A DNA stretch of 51,500 bases from Isochrysis galbana (taxonomy: Eukaryota; Haptophyta; Isochrysidales; Isochrysidaceae), in the NCBI GenBank assembly GCA_018136815.1, contig CM030937.1, positions 385,953 to 437,452 on the forward strand, in the 5' to 3' direction. Under the pieces are notes generated by a model. It worked only from the letters and a program-made list of their open reading frames with translations, was not told the origin of the DNA and did no database searches. Shown here one piece after another: positions 1 through 10,248 of the stretch. The translations under genes were made by a program, and so were the position numbers. The stretch's first letter is position 1; every line of letters begins with the position of its first letter.

Positions 1-1220
1 TGACCTATGGAGCGTGCCGCCGACCGCTCCCGAGCCTCAGGCGACCCTCGCCACTGCCACTGCACATCCAATGCACTCGTTGAAGACGATCCTTTCAAGA
101 CAAGTGTGAGAAGAGGATACAAACTCGGGACTCAGTCACAAACCCCAATTTTGCAGCGGCCCGCCGGCGACCATGAATCCTTCGTCCACCCAAGAGGCGC
201 CTACCTGCTACCTGTCCTAGCCCGAATTTATACCAAGAGGGAGCGGTGGAGCGGTGCGAGGGGGACGACCCGCATCGCGTATTTCGCACCAAACGTTCGC
301 TGTGGTCGTCGTCACCGTCGTGGTGTTGGAAACGAGGGGTACCAAATGAAGGCAAACGAGCTCATGTCTGCTTAGGCTTAGGCTCTTGATGTCATCTGTG
401 GTCTGTGGTTTGTGGAGTTGGCCCGTATATTGCTGCCTTGCAAAGTTTGGTGTATCTTCCTAGTGTGCGTCTGAGGACATCTTCCATGATAAATCGTGCG
501 CTGTCGAAGCGTATTCTATTGAAGTCGGTGAGTATGTACCTCCACGCTATGAGCTATGAGGTATAGAATCGTCGTTGAGTGCCGCGGGGCGGAGGCACCA
601 GGTACGTAGAGCATGAAAAGCTTGTCTTTGGCTTTTGCGGGTCATTGGTACTGCATTTCTGAGCGTGAGGTTGGTGAGATCGTGTGTGGTGTCAACGATG
701 GGGTCTAGGGCCGGGCACACTCCTATGTGAAGGCACGGGCCATCGAAAGTCCCGGTATACCACCCGATTACGGGGGAAATTATACCCCCTCACACATACA
801 CATACACACCACGAGAGCTTTCGACCCCCCACAGAGCCGAGAAACATCGAAAGGGCAAGGTCCGTACGTTGAATTTGCTGTAGCACATGGTGAGGAGGCA
901 CTAGCTGCCATGAAGTGCGCTAGCTGGCGCGCGTGCATAACACGTGCGTCAGCGGCCACTCGAGGTGCGTCGCACGTCGGCCCGCGTGACGTGCGTTGTT
1001 GACGCGCACGAGCCGGAAGCACATGGCTGCGCTTCCGTATGCCCGTCCGCTCACCGATCAACATCACACAACGGTGCGGACAGTCTAGGCAAAAAATTCA
1101 GGAATAGAGCGGGCGGTAAGAGACACACTTGGGGGACTAGGAGGTGCGCACCCGCGCGGCTCACAAGCCACAAACGACATCGGCGCAATGGCATTGGCGC
1201 TCTCTTCCCATGCATGCGAA
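1..1220. other. intergenic, no gene recognised
   Basis: No open frame here has recognisable protein features. A short CA-rich stretch lies at about 788-812. The region is 3' of the VTA1-like gene, which ends at 1221 on the minus strand. Confidence 0.5.
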
Positions 1221-2915
1221 TTACTCCAGCAGACTCTTCATGAGAGCGTCGGCGGCAGAGTTGCTAGTTCTTTGGCCTACGGGCGGCGAGCCACCTTCGC
1301 TGGAAGCCGCAGGTTGCGTGGTCTCGGTCGGAGGTGCGTCGGTGTGGTGCTGCAAGGCGTCTTGATACGGAGAAAAGGCATGAATCTCGTTCGGCCTCTC
1401 TTGTGCCACGTGCCGATCGGGCATTCGTAGCTGTCCGCTCGTTCCTTCCACCTGTGCCTTGTCGCCATGCGAAAGTCCAGGCGGCAATTGTGGCTTTGGG
1501 GCAACCTCTGCGCTCTTCGGAGCAGGTCGCGGTGCACATCCGGGTTGTTGTGCGGGAACCACTACTGGAGCGCATGAACTCGATCTCTCCTTGCGTAGTC
1601 TCGATAGGAGGCTTCCCGCGCCGTCGACCTCATCACCGGCAGATCTTGGCACATAAGCAGGGGGCGGGACGAAGGGCAGCGGCACAAAGCTTGCCGGCGC
1701 TGGTGCTCCCTGAGGCGTCTTCCGCTCGTGAGAGCTCGAACTTGTGGTTGGCCCGGGGCGGGTGAGTCCTGGCTGTGGCCATTCGGGGTGCGTCCTTTGG
1801 TTCTGATTGCATCCACACGGCGCAACGCCGGCTGGAGTGATACCGGAGGGAGCTACGTGTGCGTTGCTACCTGGCGGCGGTAGTAAATGCTCATCGCAGG
1901 ATTGCTGCGACGCACCTCCCGCTGAGAGTACGTCCGAAGGTTTGATTGTTGGTGGTGGCTGACCTGGCTGCCGCGGCCGAAGTCGACTAAGTTCCGTCTC
2001 CCGTTCGTTGCCTGAGGATAGCGGGTACAGGATGGTGTAAAAAGGAACGGCATCGTAGTGGTGGACGGCGAGAATTTTCGATTGATGCCAGCCTGTGTTC
2101 TGCTCGAAGTACCAGACGTCGTCTCCCTTTGCAAGTGGCGGCGTAGGCTTGTCTTGCGGGTTTGGGACACTGCTGGTAGGGGGATGGGAATCTACAGGGA
2201 CTGTGCTGGCAGGGACGCTGCCAGGTAGTGCATTCGCCGACGGCGAGTTGCCGCGGGTACAGTTCCCTATCGGCACCGACGGAAGGGATGCTGCAGATGG
2301 TCGAGTGCTCGCGGCGGGCCTCTGCTCAGAAGCAGATGCAGAAACCGGCTTCGGCGGTGAGAGGAGAGCCTCTGGAATCGGCCGCCACTCCACTGGCACA
2401 CAGGGCGGGCAATTGAGAGCGCGAGCCAGCTGGCTGGACAGCTGTTGCGAGCGCGCGTGCGCGTGCTGCTGCACTTGCGCCAGATCCTTTGCGAGCGGAG
2501 TGAACTGGCGAAGCGAGTCAATAATCACTGCGCACGCGTGAAACGCCTGCGCAACCTTCGGTGCGTCCACGATCGTCCACTTCATCGACGGGTGTGGGTG
2601 GCTGACCTCTGGTTTGTCCGAGCCGCGTGCGCGACTGTAGAGGTTGAGCGCAAACTCCCGAATCGCTGCGTATGGGTTGTCGATGTCTTGGTGTGAGCTC
2701 GCCTGAAGCACAGCCCGCTCTTGCTCTAGCTCTTCCATCAGACAACTGACGAACGCCATGTCCGAGGTCCTTAGCCGCGTGCGCAGCCCCATCGCGATGT
2801 TCATGGCGAAGATTCGGAGGAAATGCGAAGCGAGCGGCTGGGCTGAATGCACCTCCCTGGCGCGCTGCAGGTACGGCCGCATGAGCTCGAGTGCTGGTGG
2901 AGGCTCGCGGCTCAT
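1221..2915 (-). CDS. VTA1: VTA1/LIP5-like ESCRT-III regulator with Tudor/SH3-like insert
   Basis: Single open frame of 564 aa. The frame can be extended to 2933, but only to a GTG; the first ATG is at 2915-2913 and is the chosen start. Residues about 5-145 match the N-terminal MIT-like domain of Vta1/LIP5, with 'MRPYLQRAREV' near the start, then 'FLRIFAMNIAMGLRTR' and 'AIREFALNLYSRA'. In known family members this domain binds ESCRT-III tails, and the protein stimulates the AAA ATPase VPS4 at endosomes. A Pro/Ser-rich linker follows. At residues about 257-312 there is a compact module with 'GDDVWYFEQNTGWHQSKIL' and ending 'ETELSRLRP', resembling a Tudor/SH3-like fold. The rest is low-complexity. 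The C-terminal Vta1 domain that binds VPS4 is not evident, so VPS4 stimulation cannot be assumed. The family call rests on the N-terminal domain. Confidence 0.8.
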   Translation of the reverse strand: MSREPPPALELMRPYLQRAREVHSAQPLASHFLRIFAMNIAMGLRTRLRTSDMAFVSCLMEELEQERAVLQASSHQDIDNPYAAIREFALNLYSRARGSDKPEVSHPHPSMKWTIVDAPKVAQAFHACAVIIDSLRQFTPLAKDLAQVQQHAHARSQQLSSQLARALNCPPCVPVEWRPIPEALLSPPKPVSASASEQRPAASTRPSAASLPSVPIGNCTRGNSPSANALPGSVPASTVPVDSHPPTSSVPNPQDKPTPPLAKGDDVWYFEQNTGWHQSKILAVHHYDAVPFYTILYPLSSGNERETELSRLRPRQPGQPPPTIKPSDVLSAGGASQQSCDEHLLPPPGSNAHVAPSGITPAGVAPCGCNQNQRTHPEWPQPGLTRPGPTTSSSSHERKTPQGAPAPASFVPLPFVPPPAYVPRSAGDEVDGAGSLLSRLRKERSSSCAPVVVPAQQPGCAPRPAPKSAEVAPKPQLPPGLSHGDKAQVEGTSGQLRMPDRHVAQERPNEIHAFSPYQDALQHHTDAPPTETTQPAASSEGGSPPVGQRTSNSAADALMKSLLE

Positions 2916-3323
2916 CGCTGCCCAGCCTTCCACTCCTCTCCCCCCTCTGTCCCCCTTCTTCTAAAGTGTTAGAGTTTTCTTGTCTGTGCTTGTTTAACCC
3001 TAGTATGTGCCAAAAATGGACTTTTGGGGGCCTGAGGAATCAGCTTCGGGTGCTGTATCACTCAAATTTTCGGCTAGGCGGACTGTACATAGGCGAGAAA
3101 GAACCCCCTAAGAGCCATGACACTAGTGTAGGGAGATTACACTCTCATTCTGAGCAGTGAAAATGGCGAAATCGCAAATCGCCCTAAAAATCACCAAAAA
3201 CCCCCGAGTACGGCAGAAGACACCGATGACAAGCGAAAAAGCACTGCACATGGTAATAGGCACCCACTCCCTGCCGACAGGCACCACATCTGAACTGAGG
3301 GCGCTTAGGCTTATCTACACCAC
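2916..3323. other. intergenic upstream of VTA1-like gene
   Basis: The first 50 bp (about 2931-2965) are C/T-rich on the plus strand, so purine-rich on the coding strand of the VTA1-like gene. Nothing else was recognised up to the target duplication at 3324. Confidence 0.4.
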
Positions 3324-3342
3324 ATAGATCATACCCACATAC
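3324..3342. repeat. left 19-bp target-site duplication of copy 1
   Basis: Identical to 4098-4116 and immediately abuts the element start AACTAAGT. Confidence 0.85.
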
Positions 3343-4097
3343 AACTAAGTTTATACTTGGTTGCCCCATGGGGGGGCACGAGCCCCCCCCTCTCTCCACT
3401 CCTCCCCTGCCATGGGGGAGGAACCACCCATCCTCCTGGCACGCCTGATGGCTTGCCAGGAGGCCACTGCCCTACTGACCCACTCCCTTCCCCACAGGCT
3501 CGCCCCATTCGCCCATCCTGGCCCCTCGTGGCCAGCCCATTGCTCCAACCCCCCCTCCCCCCCTGGTCGACAGGCAGACAGGTGCAGATTGGGGGCCCCA
3601 GAGGCTCAGGAGCGCCAGCGAGGGAGAGGCAGGGGAGACCAGGGCCCAATCCCAGCCTCCTCTGCCCCCAGAGCTGGCCTCCAGGAGCCTCCAGGGGTCG
3701 CCAGCAGGCAGCTGCAGGCCTGCCGCAGGCGCGCCATCGCGCGTGCCGCAGGAGAGGGGAGAGAGAGCGCGGAGAAGGGGGTGGGCGGAGCGAGAGCTCC
3801 GCTCACCGAAAAATAGGTAAGTCCCGCTCCTGTTTACAGGATAAGTCGGGGCTGAGACCGCCGCCCACTCGGAGACACAGGAGGAAGGGGGGGAATGATC
3901 ACCGGGGGGGGGCGCGGGCCACCGGACCATATCTAAGCCCTTCACCCCTATCCCCCTAGTAGTGCACGGGGGGAGTCGCCTTATGGCGGGGGGAGAAGGG
4001 CCGGGGAAGTGGGGGTGTAGAAAGTCTCCTACGTGAGTAGAAAGTAGAGGGTCCACGGCCGCGTGTGCGGTGAGACTATTAAAAGGTTTATTTATTT
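3343..4097 (+). mobile_element. ~750 bp retroelement-like repeat, copy 1 (full length)
   Basis: The element is flanked by a perfect 19-bp direct repeat, atagatcatacccacatac, at 3324-3342 and 4098-4116. It starts with a 20-bp imperfect palindrome, AACTAAGT-TTAT-ACTTGGTT, and ends '..ctattaaaaggtttattt'. The interior is C/G-rich and low-complexity. The copy at 35132-35879 (opposite strand, 748 bp) has the same two ends and its own different 19-bp flanking repeat. A long target duplication, defined ends and a 5'-truncated relative point to target-primed reverse transcription by a LINE-type machinery. Open frames inside shift relative to each other between copies, so it is probably non-autonomous. 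No Pol III A/B boxes were recognised. Confidence 0.8.
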
Positions 4098-4116
4098 ATA
4101 GATCATACCCACATAC
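4098..4116. repeat. right 19-bp target-site duplication of copy 1
   Basis: Identical to 3324-3342 and follows the element tail '..ggtttattt'. Confidence 0.85.
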
Positions 4117-4955
4117 TCCCTTCTGGGCGTGCACACGTTGGGACTGCTTCGGCGGACCCCGCGTGCCACCACGGCGATTGAGGACTGACATGCCGACGGC
4201 GACCTTGCCCACATCGACCAGTTCATGCTCCGTTCCCGACTTGACGTGTGCGGACGCAGGGCTCAGAAACTCTGCAGAGTTTGTCATCCCTGCAGTGCGG
4301 GTGGGCGGGTGGGTGGGGGGGAGGGGGAGCGGGGGGGCGCTTTGCATGTGGCAGTTCGCGGGCGCGGGGGGGAGGGGGGGGGGCATAGAAAAGAAAGAGG
4401 TAAAGAGGTAAAAAAGGAGGGGGTGTAGTTTGGTCACGGAGAGGACCCGTGGGGGAAAGGGCGAAAGGGCGGGGGGGGGGGGGGGAGCAGGAGGGAAATG
4501 GAAATGGGCTCGCGCCAACCTTTCGTCCTTCGTGGCAACGCGTTCTCCCGCGCCTCTAAAACCAAGCATCATAGACGAATTTATGATGGGGAAGTCTGCC
4601 CAGGCCTAGGCCTAGGAGGGGTCCCATTTCACATCCGGAGGCCCCCTAGGGCCCTCCTCCATATGTACTGAGGACCGAAGGCTATACGCTGCTTGATATA
4701 TTTACATGGTACATGGTCGAGAAGCGTTCAAGACCAATGGCCATGCAAAATGGCGAGTGAGAGTGTGAGAGTGCGACACGCGGGCTGACAACATCCTACT
4801 AGAAGTGAGCGCGCAGCTTCGGCGTGAAGGCGCGCAGTTCTCCATGGCGGAGCGACACAGAGCGGGGGATGGATGGGTCGGTGAGGTGGAATGGGTTTGT
4901 TGTTGCCCTAACTGCCCACTTGCCCACTTCGAAATAAAATAATTAATGTTATATC
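4117..4955. other. intergenic with G-homopolymer runs
   Basis: No gene recognised. G-rich low-complexity stretches lie at about 4300-4400 and 4465-4492. The rest shows no family signal. Confidence 0.4.
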
Positions 4956-5815
4956 CTAGCCAACCCCACTAGCTAAATGGACACAACTTTTCCGTCCCGG
5001 AATCCCGCCATGCCTGACGGGCCAGGTGTCCGAGTGATACCGGGGGGAGGGGGCACTGCCCCCTCCCCTCGATATTTGTCCTCCCCCCAGTGCACGCACC
5101 GACCCCGCGCACCCCAGCACGTCCTCTCCTCGAGTCCACGCTGGGGGAAAACCCCTTTCGGGTAAAAGCAACGCAGGGGGGGGGGGGCACTCGTGAATAG
5201 GGGCCCAGGAGCGCTAATCTCTCCTCGCCGAAGCGAGTGGCCGCGGCAAGCCACGGCCCTTCCTCCCTCCTGGCTCTGGCGCCCCCGTCTTCTCTTACTC
5301 TTACCCAAACGGGGCGAGAAGACACGTTTCTGCCGGAGGGGAGAGCTGCCGCTCCCCCCTCCCCTCCCTCTTCCCTTTTCCTCCTCTCTTCCCTGCGGCG
5401 GGGGCCCATGGCGCGCGCCTGCGGCCCCTCTTCAGGTCCCCAGGAGGCCGGCAGGGGCCAGGGAGCGCAGCTCAGGGGGCAGGTGAGGCTGGGGCAAGGC
5501 TCTGGCCCCTCCTGCCTCTCCCTCGCTGGCTCTCGAGCCCCTGCCGGTCGACTGGAGCTGGCTGGGGGGTCCTGATCAGGGGGGCCCAGGGGGAGGAGGG
5601 GTTGGTCAGAGCGACAAGCTGGCCAGCGCGGGCCAGGGCGTGCGATCTGTGCCCAGGTTTCTGGGAGAGTCTGGGCAGTCTGAGTGAGTCCCCCCTGCAT
5701 GCCAAGAGGCAGCGCAGGGGGGTGGATGGTTCTGGCCCCCCATGAGGAGAGTCGAGAGAGTGGGGGGGGCGCGCGAGGCCCCCCTCCATGGCGACCAGTC
5801 ATAAGATTAGTGTGA
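4956..5815 (-). mobile_element. diverged member of the ~750 bp element family
   Basis: Read on the minus strand it follows the family order. The head region at about 5790-5810 (plus strand: cgaccagtcataagattagt) resembles the family head accaagtataaacttagt. The interior at about 5480-5600 resembles 35560-35660, with shared phrases such as 'cctgcctctccctcgctgg'. The tail boundary near 4956 is approximate and no target duplication was found. A 302-codon open frame on the minus strand is compositional and is not treated as a gene. Confidence 0.5.
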
Positions 5816-6516
5816 TGGCGCATGTGGAGAAGCCCCTGTGGTGGTTCATTACACACAACCCACTCAGCAGCCATCACGGCTCAACCCCCAATCAACCACC
5901 AGCGATCGAGACTGCAGGACTGCCAGCCTCTTAAAAGTTTCGCAACGATAATGAGAACGACCAAGTCAAATACAATGACAACGACAATGACGATCGCAAG
6001 ACAACAACCAACGATATCGAAACCAATAACGAGGCGACATCGCAGAACCCGTGCGCGACACACTCACGAGACCTGACAGGGGTCAAGGGTACCATCCTTT
6101 GACTGCGTGCGTGCTCGGCCTCCTCCCGCCTCTTCTCGCTCTCACCGTTGTTTGTGATGTGTGCGATCAATTACGGGGTTTGAGAGCTACACTCCATGGC
6201 TAGTGCAAGTGTATGCAAGTGCAAAACCATCACGCATACAAGCAGCAAACCCCGCCGCAATTCATATCTTCCTTGCGAGCTGGTCGATGTCTCGGTCTTG
6301 CATGCACCAAGGCGCGATAGGCAATCATTTCCACACCTACCCTGCACACCCGCAAGCTGTGCGGCAACTCGAATGTCTGATCGGCTCCTCTTGAAAGCCG
6401 AAACCTCAACACATCGCTCGAGGCAATACTCGAACTCATGGCATCCCCCGCAGCGAGATGTTTGAGTAGCTTCTCGTCTCTGGCCCGCCGCAAAAGAGAT
6501 CGCACTATCACATTCA
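5816..6516. other. intergenic, 3' side of BET3
   Basis: No gene recognised. About 5940-6030 is AC-rich simple sequence. The stretch next to 6516 is probably the 3' untranslated region of the BET3-like gene. Confidence 0.4.
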
Positions 6517-7313
6517 TCACTCGTCATCGTGGTACTCCTCTTGTAGTCGTTCTTTGAGAACAACATGAATCTCAGTGACATCGTCCCCCCAAAGCACGTC
6601 CTTGGTCAATGAGCACGCAACTCGCATCTGGACCATTTCCAACGCGCCGCGCAAAACCCCACAGAGCATGCCTGAATATTCCAGTTTTGAATATTCATCA
6701 GGGAGCTCGACGAACTCTGCAATTGGGTTCTCAGTCAGCTGCAACCGAAATTCAGACTCACTAGCGCCTACCACCTGACAAGGATAATTGCGCGCTGCAT
6801 CAGAAGAATTTTAGCGCGGGAATATCGTAGCGCGGGTCTGCGTACTATCAGATAGTGAAGCACTCGCGCAATCGCGGTATGTCGAGCGCACCTCGACGTT
6901 GACGCCCAGAAACATCTTGAACCCCACCTTTGCAATCACATCTGCTGTCTCCACAAAGGACGAGCACTGGGAAATGGATGCCTTGGCCAGGAACTCGTCG
7001 ACCATGCGAACGCCGATGTTGTAGCCCCTACCAAGAGGTAGTAATGGTGAGTTTCCAGACTGCCGTTATCGACAGCGACCCCGAAGCACTAGAGCCACCG
7101 GGAGCAAGTGCGAGGTAGGTGGGACGGCGCTCACATCTTCTCGAGCTGCGCGTTGGTCGCCTGCACGTCCTCGTAGTCCTTGATGAGCTGGGTGACGACG
7201 GCACCATACGTAAGTGAGAAGAGCTCGGCGCTCACCTTGTCAAGCTTCGAGAAGGTTGCGTCGCCCAGTCGGCGCAGCGCCACCTTCTTCCGCTCAGCCT
7301 CCGACGCCGCCAT
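6517..7313 (-). CDS. BET3: TRAPP complex subunit BET3/TRAPPC3
   Basis: Three exons, 7313-7135, 7027-6892 and 6774-6517, give 190 aa in frame (human TRAPPC3 is 180). Exon 1 has 'ELFSLTYGAVVTQLIKDYE', exon 2 'GYNIGVRMVDEFLAKA' and 'ETADVIAKVGFKMFLG', and exon 3 'FVELPDEYSKLEYS' and 'LCGVLRGALEMVQM'. These are the diagnostic Bet3 blocks in the right order. The Cys in 'ISQCSSFVETAD' corresponds to the conserved, acylated Cys of the family. BET3 is a core subunit of the TRAPP tethering complexes, which act as GEFs for Rab1/Ypt1 at the ER-Golgi interface; a RAB1 gene lies 8 kb away. Intron 1 has donor GTGAGC and acceptor TAG and splits the Met codon (AT|G). Intron 2 is GTGCGC...CAG, phase 0. The open frame extends past the ATG to a GTG, but the ATG at 7313 is preferred. 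Confidence 0.93.
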
Positions 7314-7420
7314 CGAGCCGCGCTGCACCACGCGGATTTCTCACTTTCTTCACACCCCCTCGCTTTGCCATCATCGACTCCATCGCCCAACACGAAGATC
7401 TTCTGCCTCCTGTTTGGCCC

Positions 7421-7580
7421 GAACCCATGGGGGCCCAGTGATTGATAGCAGTATCGTGTAGACCAAGGGGAACACCATTGAGCTAGCGCGCTCATGCGAC
7501 AACGACGGTGACACCGGTACGTTCTTCTCCCCTTCACTCGGAGTATATCTGACACTTACACTTATACTACAAAACAAGCG
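7421..7580 (+). repeat. ~150 bp dispersed repeat R, copy 1
   Basis: Shares an ordered set of phrases with 40510-40690 in the same orientation: 'gggcccagtga', 'tgatagca', 'atatcgtgtagacca' (with small changes), then 'gggagtagat/cggagtatat' and 'ctacaaaacaa'. Divergence is moderate. No coding or RNA-gene identity was recognised. Confidence 0.6.
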
Positions 7581-7953
7581 CTCGGCGCTCGGAGCTCAGA
7601 TTAGTAAGGGTTGGGCCGCATTTTTTGACCGTGGCGCGAGGCCCAATAAAAACCTCCAGGGGGGGCCACCTGCCGCCACGAAAATATTCGCCAAGAAATG
7701 GTGCGATTCGCCCCCCATCTCTCCCCCTCCGCCCTCCGTCCTCCGTCACGCGCGCTCACGCTCTACCCGTAAAGAATTGGCGGTCGCGCCCGCGGGGGGA
7801 TCGGTTCCTTTATATCTAAGCTACATTCGGCATTTGATTCCCGCCCGATGCAGCACCGTGTCGGGCTGCCGACAGTCCGACCACCCCCTGACCCTCTGGC
7901 ATCATGGCTCGCGCAGCCCACCCAGCTCCTCACAGCGCGCGCACGCGGCTGCC
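7581..7953. other. intergenic, no gene recognised
   Basis: GC-rich sequence between repeat R and the 206-bp direct repeat. No supported coding frame. Confidence 0.35.
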
Positions 7954-8159
7954 TGTCGTATTCCATACGATGACAGACTTTTACTTCTAACCTGTGGGTT
8001 ATTTTAAGCCTCAAGGTCTCGTCGATTGATATACCGCTTCTTCTCTTACTTTCTCTCGATGTCATCAAATGTTCCATGACTGTCTTCTGTCTTCTCTCGC
8101 CCATCGGTCGTAGCTCCCCCAGCGAGGTCTGTCTGCCCTCGTTGTGCTGACCCCTCTGT
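7954..8159 (+). repeat. ~206 bp direct repeat, left copy
   Basis: Nearly identical to 8441-8650. Both start tgtcgtattccatacgatga and end gctgacccctctgt. The only clear length differences are an 8-bp duplication (ctataccg) in the right copy and a 4-bp insertion (gtct) in the left one. The 281 bp between them is unrelated. It could be an LTR-like pair or a local duplication in a retroelement leader. Confidence 0.8.
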
Positions 8160-8440
8160 GGTTGCACCCACCGCAACACCCGAGCAGAACTCCTGTTAAA
8201 GGGAGAAATGGGTGGGACGATGCGTACAAATAGGTTGCCGCGTCAAGCTTCCGAATTTGTGCTCAAAGGGCCCACGGGTGCTCTCATCTTCTACTTTAAG
8301 CGTCGCTTTCAGCGTTTGTTTGGTTTCTCGGTTATCTTTGGTTTCTCTCGTCTCGTCGCTCTAACTCTGGATTCTTCTGTTTCGGTTGCTTTGTTCCCCT
8401 TCCATGCCGCTCGTCGGGACGACTCGAATTAGTCGGGGAG

Positions 8441-8650
8441 TGTCGTATTCCATACGATGACAAACTTTTACTTCTAACCTGTGGGTTATTTTAAGCCTCA
8501 AGGTCTCGTCGATTGATATACCGCTATACCGCTTCTTCTCTTACTTTCTCTCGATGTCATCAAATGTTCCATGACTGTCTTCTGTCTTCTCTCGCCCATC
8601 GGTCGTAGCTCCCCCAGCGAGGTCTGCCCTCGTTGTGCTGACCCCTCTGT
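8441..8650 (+). repeat. ~210 bp direct repeat, right copy
   Basis: Partner of 7954-8159. It lies 280 bp upstream of the gag-like open frame at 8930. Confidence 0.8.
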
Positions 8651-8929
8651 CGCATGTCTGCACGTCGCTGAATTGCTCTGGTGCCGATGCTTAGCCGTCC
8701 GTCCAAGTGTGGTTAGTTTTCGCTCCGTTTGGTTTAGTTTGTGTGAGTGTCCTCAGATTTCATTCGTGTCCATGCACCGTAGTCTCCCGTGTCTACCTCA
8801 GACCTAAGAAGCTTTCATTCTCATTCTCTCTCTCTTCCACTAGCTCGCTAGCTAGCCTCGTCCCTACTTGCCGACGCCACGCGTTGCAATCCTCCGACCG
8901 TAAGTCCACCTCGCCGCTCGTAGCGCTCG

Positions 8930-9498
8930 ATGGCAGACACTCTTAGACCCGACTTCTACTTTGATCTGTCAGACATCTTCCCGGAAGCAACAATCAACGA
9001 ACCTTCTACGACCGCGTCAGCTGCCGGCTCGATCGAACGGCCCTCCGCCTATGAGCCTATAGTCATCGCGTGTTCGACACTGCCCTGGCTGCCACAGACC
9101 CCGCCCCGACCATCCCGACCCGCCCCTCGCAGGATTTGCCCTCACTCGAACTCGGCATCGAGAACCAGGACCAGCTCACCGACGCGGCCGTCCACGCGTG
9201 GCTGACGAGCCTCCGCGTTGAGGCTGCCCTCGCGGCCCTCCTCTCTCGGGCAGTGCCAGATTTGGCGCTGATCGATGAGGCGAGACCCGTGGGCTGCCTC
9301 AGGACGGGCCACGTTGTAGCTCTGTACGCCGCGGCGAGCAAAAAAGCCCAAGATCTTGCCAGAGCGCCTCATAGCGCACCTGGCGGGAACACACCACCCA
9401 AAGCAGAAATCATCCCGCTGGGTGGTGGACTTGACTCTATACACCATACCAACTACTACAACAAAATATTAGATAGAGTAGTACGAAAAGAGAGCTGA
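8930..9498 (+). pseudogene. possible frameshifted gag-like ORF
   Basis: An ATG at 8930 opens a frame starting MADTLRPDFYFDLSDIF, with natural-looking composition to about residue 45. From about 9065 the convincing frame is a different one (FDTALAATDPAPT... then LPSLELGIENQDQLTDAA), which continues to 9498. The two read as one protein broken by a single frameshift near 9060. No family is recognised. The long pyrimidine-rich leader and the direct repeats upstream suggest a retroelement first ORF. The last 60 bp are AT-rich, unlike the rest, and may be a junction. Confidence 0.35.
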
Positions 9499-9570
9499 GC
9501 TTGCGAAGGGAGGAATCGCGGAAAGGTCGCGAGCGATTCATCGGCTGCCTCGCCGCGGGTGGCCCTCGGC

Positions 9571-10248
9571 ATGCCGTCCGCCAGTTTGGCGGTACTCCTC
9601 TCGGCGGTTGGCGCGCTGGGAGCGGGTGCGTGCCGGATCCGGTACGAGACAGCGGATGGGCTCCGCGTCATTGACGGAGTGCGTCAAGGCGAGCTGCTCC
9701 GCACTGCGTTGCTTAGAAGGGGAGTCTCACCTCACAATGGAAACTCAAAGCTCATCAATTGTCGCGGCCTCGGCACCTGCGGGACCTGCGCAGTCTGGCT
9801 CGGAAATGCCTCTGATGTATCGCCAAAAAACACAAAGGAGACGCTACGCCTCGGCTTGCCGCCGCACGGCCCGGAGTCCGCCAAGCGACGCCTGGCTTGC
9901 CAGTGCACAGTGCTAGGAGACGTCTACATCAAGAAGTATAACGGCTTCTGGGGGCAGGACACCGAGTCGCTGGCTCCCGCATCGCAATGCAAGACATATT
10001 TCGGCGAGCTTGAGTATATCCTGGACACCTCCAGTCCGTCTCCTGAACCATGCAGTGTCTGCCAAGGTACCGAATGGGTTGACTGTCCCCGGTGCTCTGC
10101 GAAGGGGTATCTCGACTTGGGGACGCTTTCGGAAAGGCAGTGCACCTCATGCAAAGGGTCAGGACAGGTAGTCTGCCGCTCCTGCTTTTCTGGCGACCCG
10201 TTCGACGTGGAAGCAGTGCGTGAACGTGCTAGGCGCAGGCCAGACTGA
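9571..10248 (+). CDS. 2Fe-2S ferredoxin domain fused to DnaJ-type zinc finger, with N-terminal leader
   Basis: 225 aa from the ATG at 9571; the frame opens 12 bp earlier only at a GTG. Residues 1-20 are a hydrophobic leader (ASLAVLLSAVGALGAGA) that could be a signal peptide or the first part of a bipartite plastid leader. Residues about 22-118 form a ferredoxin-like domain with Cys64-x5-Cys70-x2-Cys73 in 'NCRGLGTCGTC' and a fourth Cys at 110 (or 112). This spacing is the one seen in chloroplast ferredoxin-like proteins of the PnsB3 type rather than the x4 of classical photosynthetic ferredoxin. Residues 161-205 hold four CxxC pairs (161/164, 172/175, 191/194, 202/205) with Gly spacing, as in DnaJ/BSD2 zinc fingers. 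Electron transfer or Fe-S assembly in the plastid is a reasonable guess. No intron is needed. Confidence 0.75.
   Translation: MPSASLAVLLSAVGALGAGACRIRYETADGLRVIDGVRQGELLRTALLRRGVSPHNGNSKLINCRGLGTCGTCAVWLGNASDVSPKNTKETLRLGLPPHGPESAKRRLACQCTVLGDVYIKKYNGFWGQDTESLAPASQCKTYFGELEYILDTSSPSPEPCSVCQGTEWVDCPRCSAKGYLDLGTLSERQCTSCKGSGQVVCRSCFSGDPFDVEAVRERARRRPD

Noticed and set aside
3357-3959. 200-codon Pro/Arg-rich frame in copy 1 of the element family
   Set aside because: The same region in copy 2 (35403-35861) switches frames relative to it; only composition keeps it open.
4969-5877. 302-codon minus-strand frame
   Set aside because: No protein-like features, matches the diverged repeat copy, frame not kept in relatives within the window.
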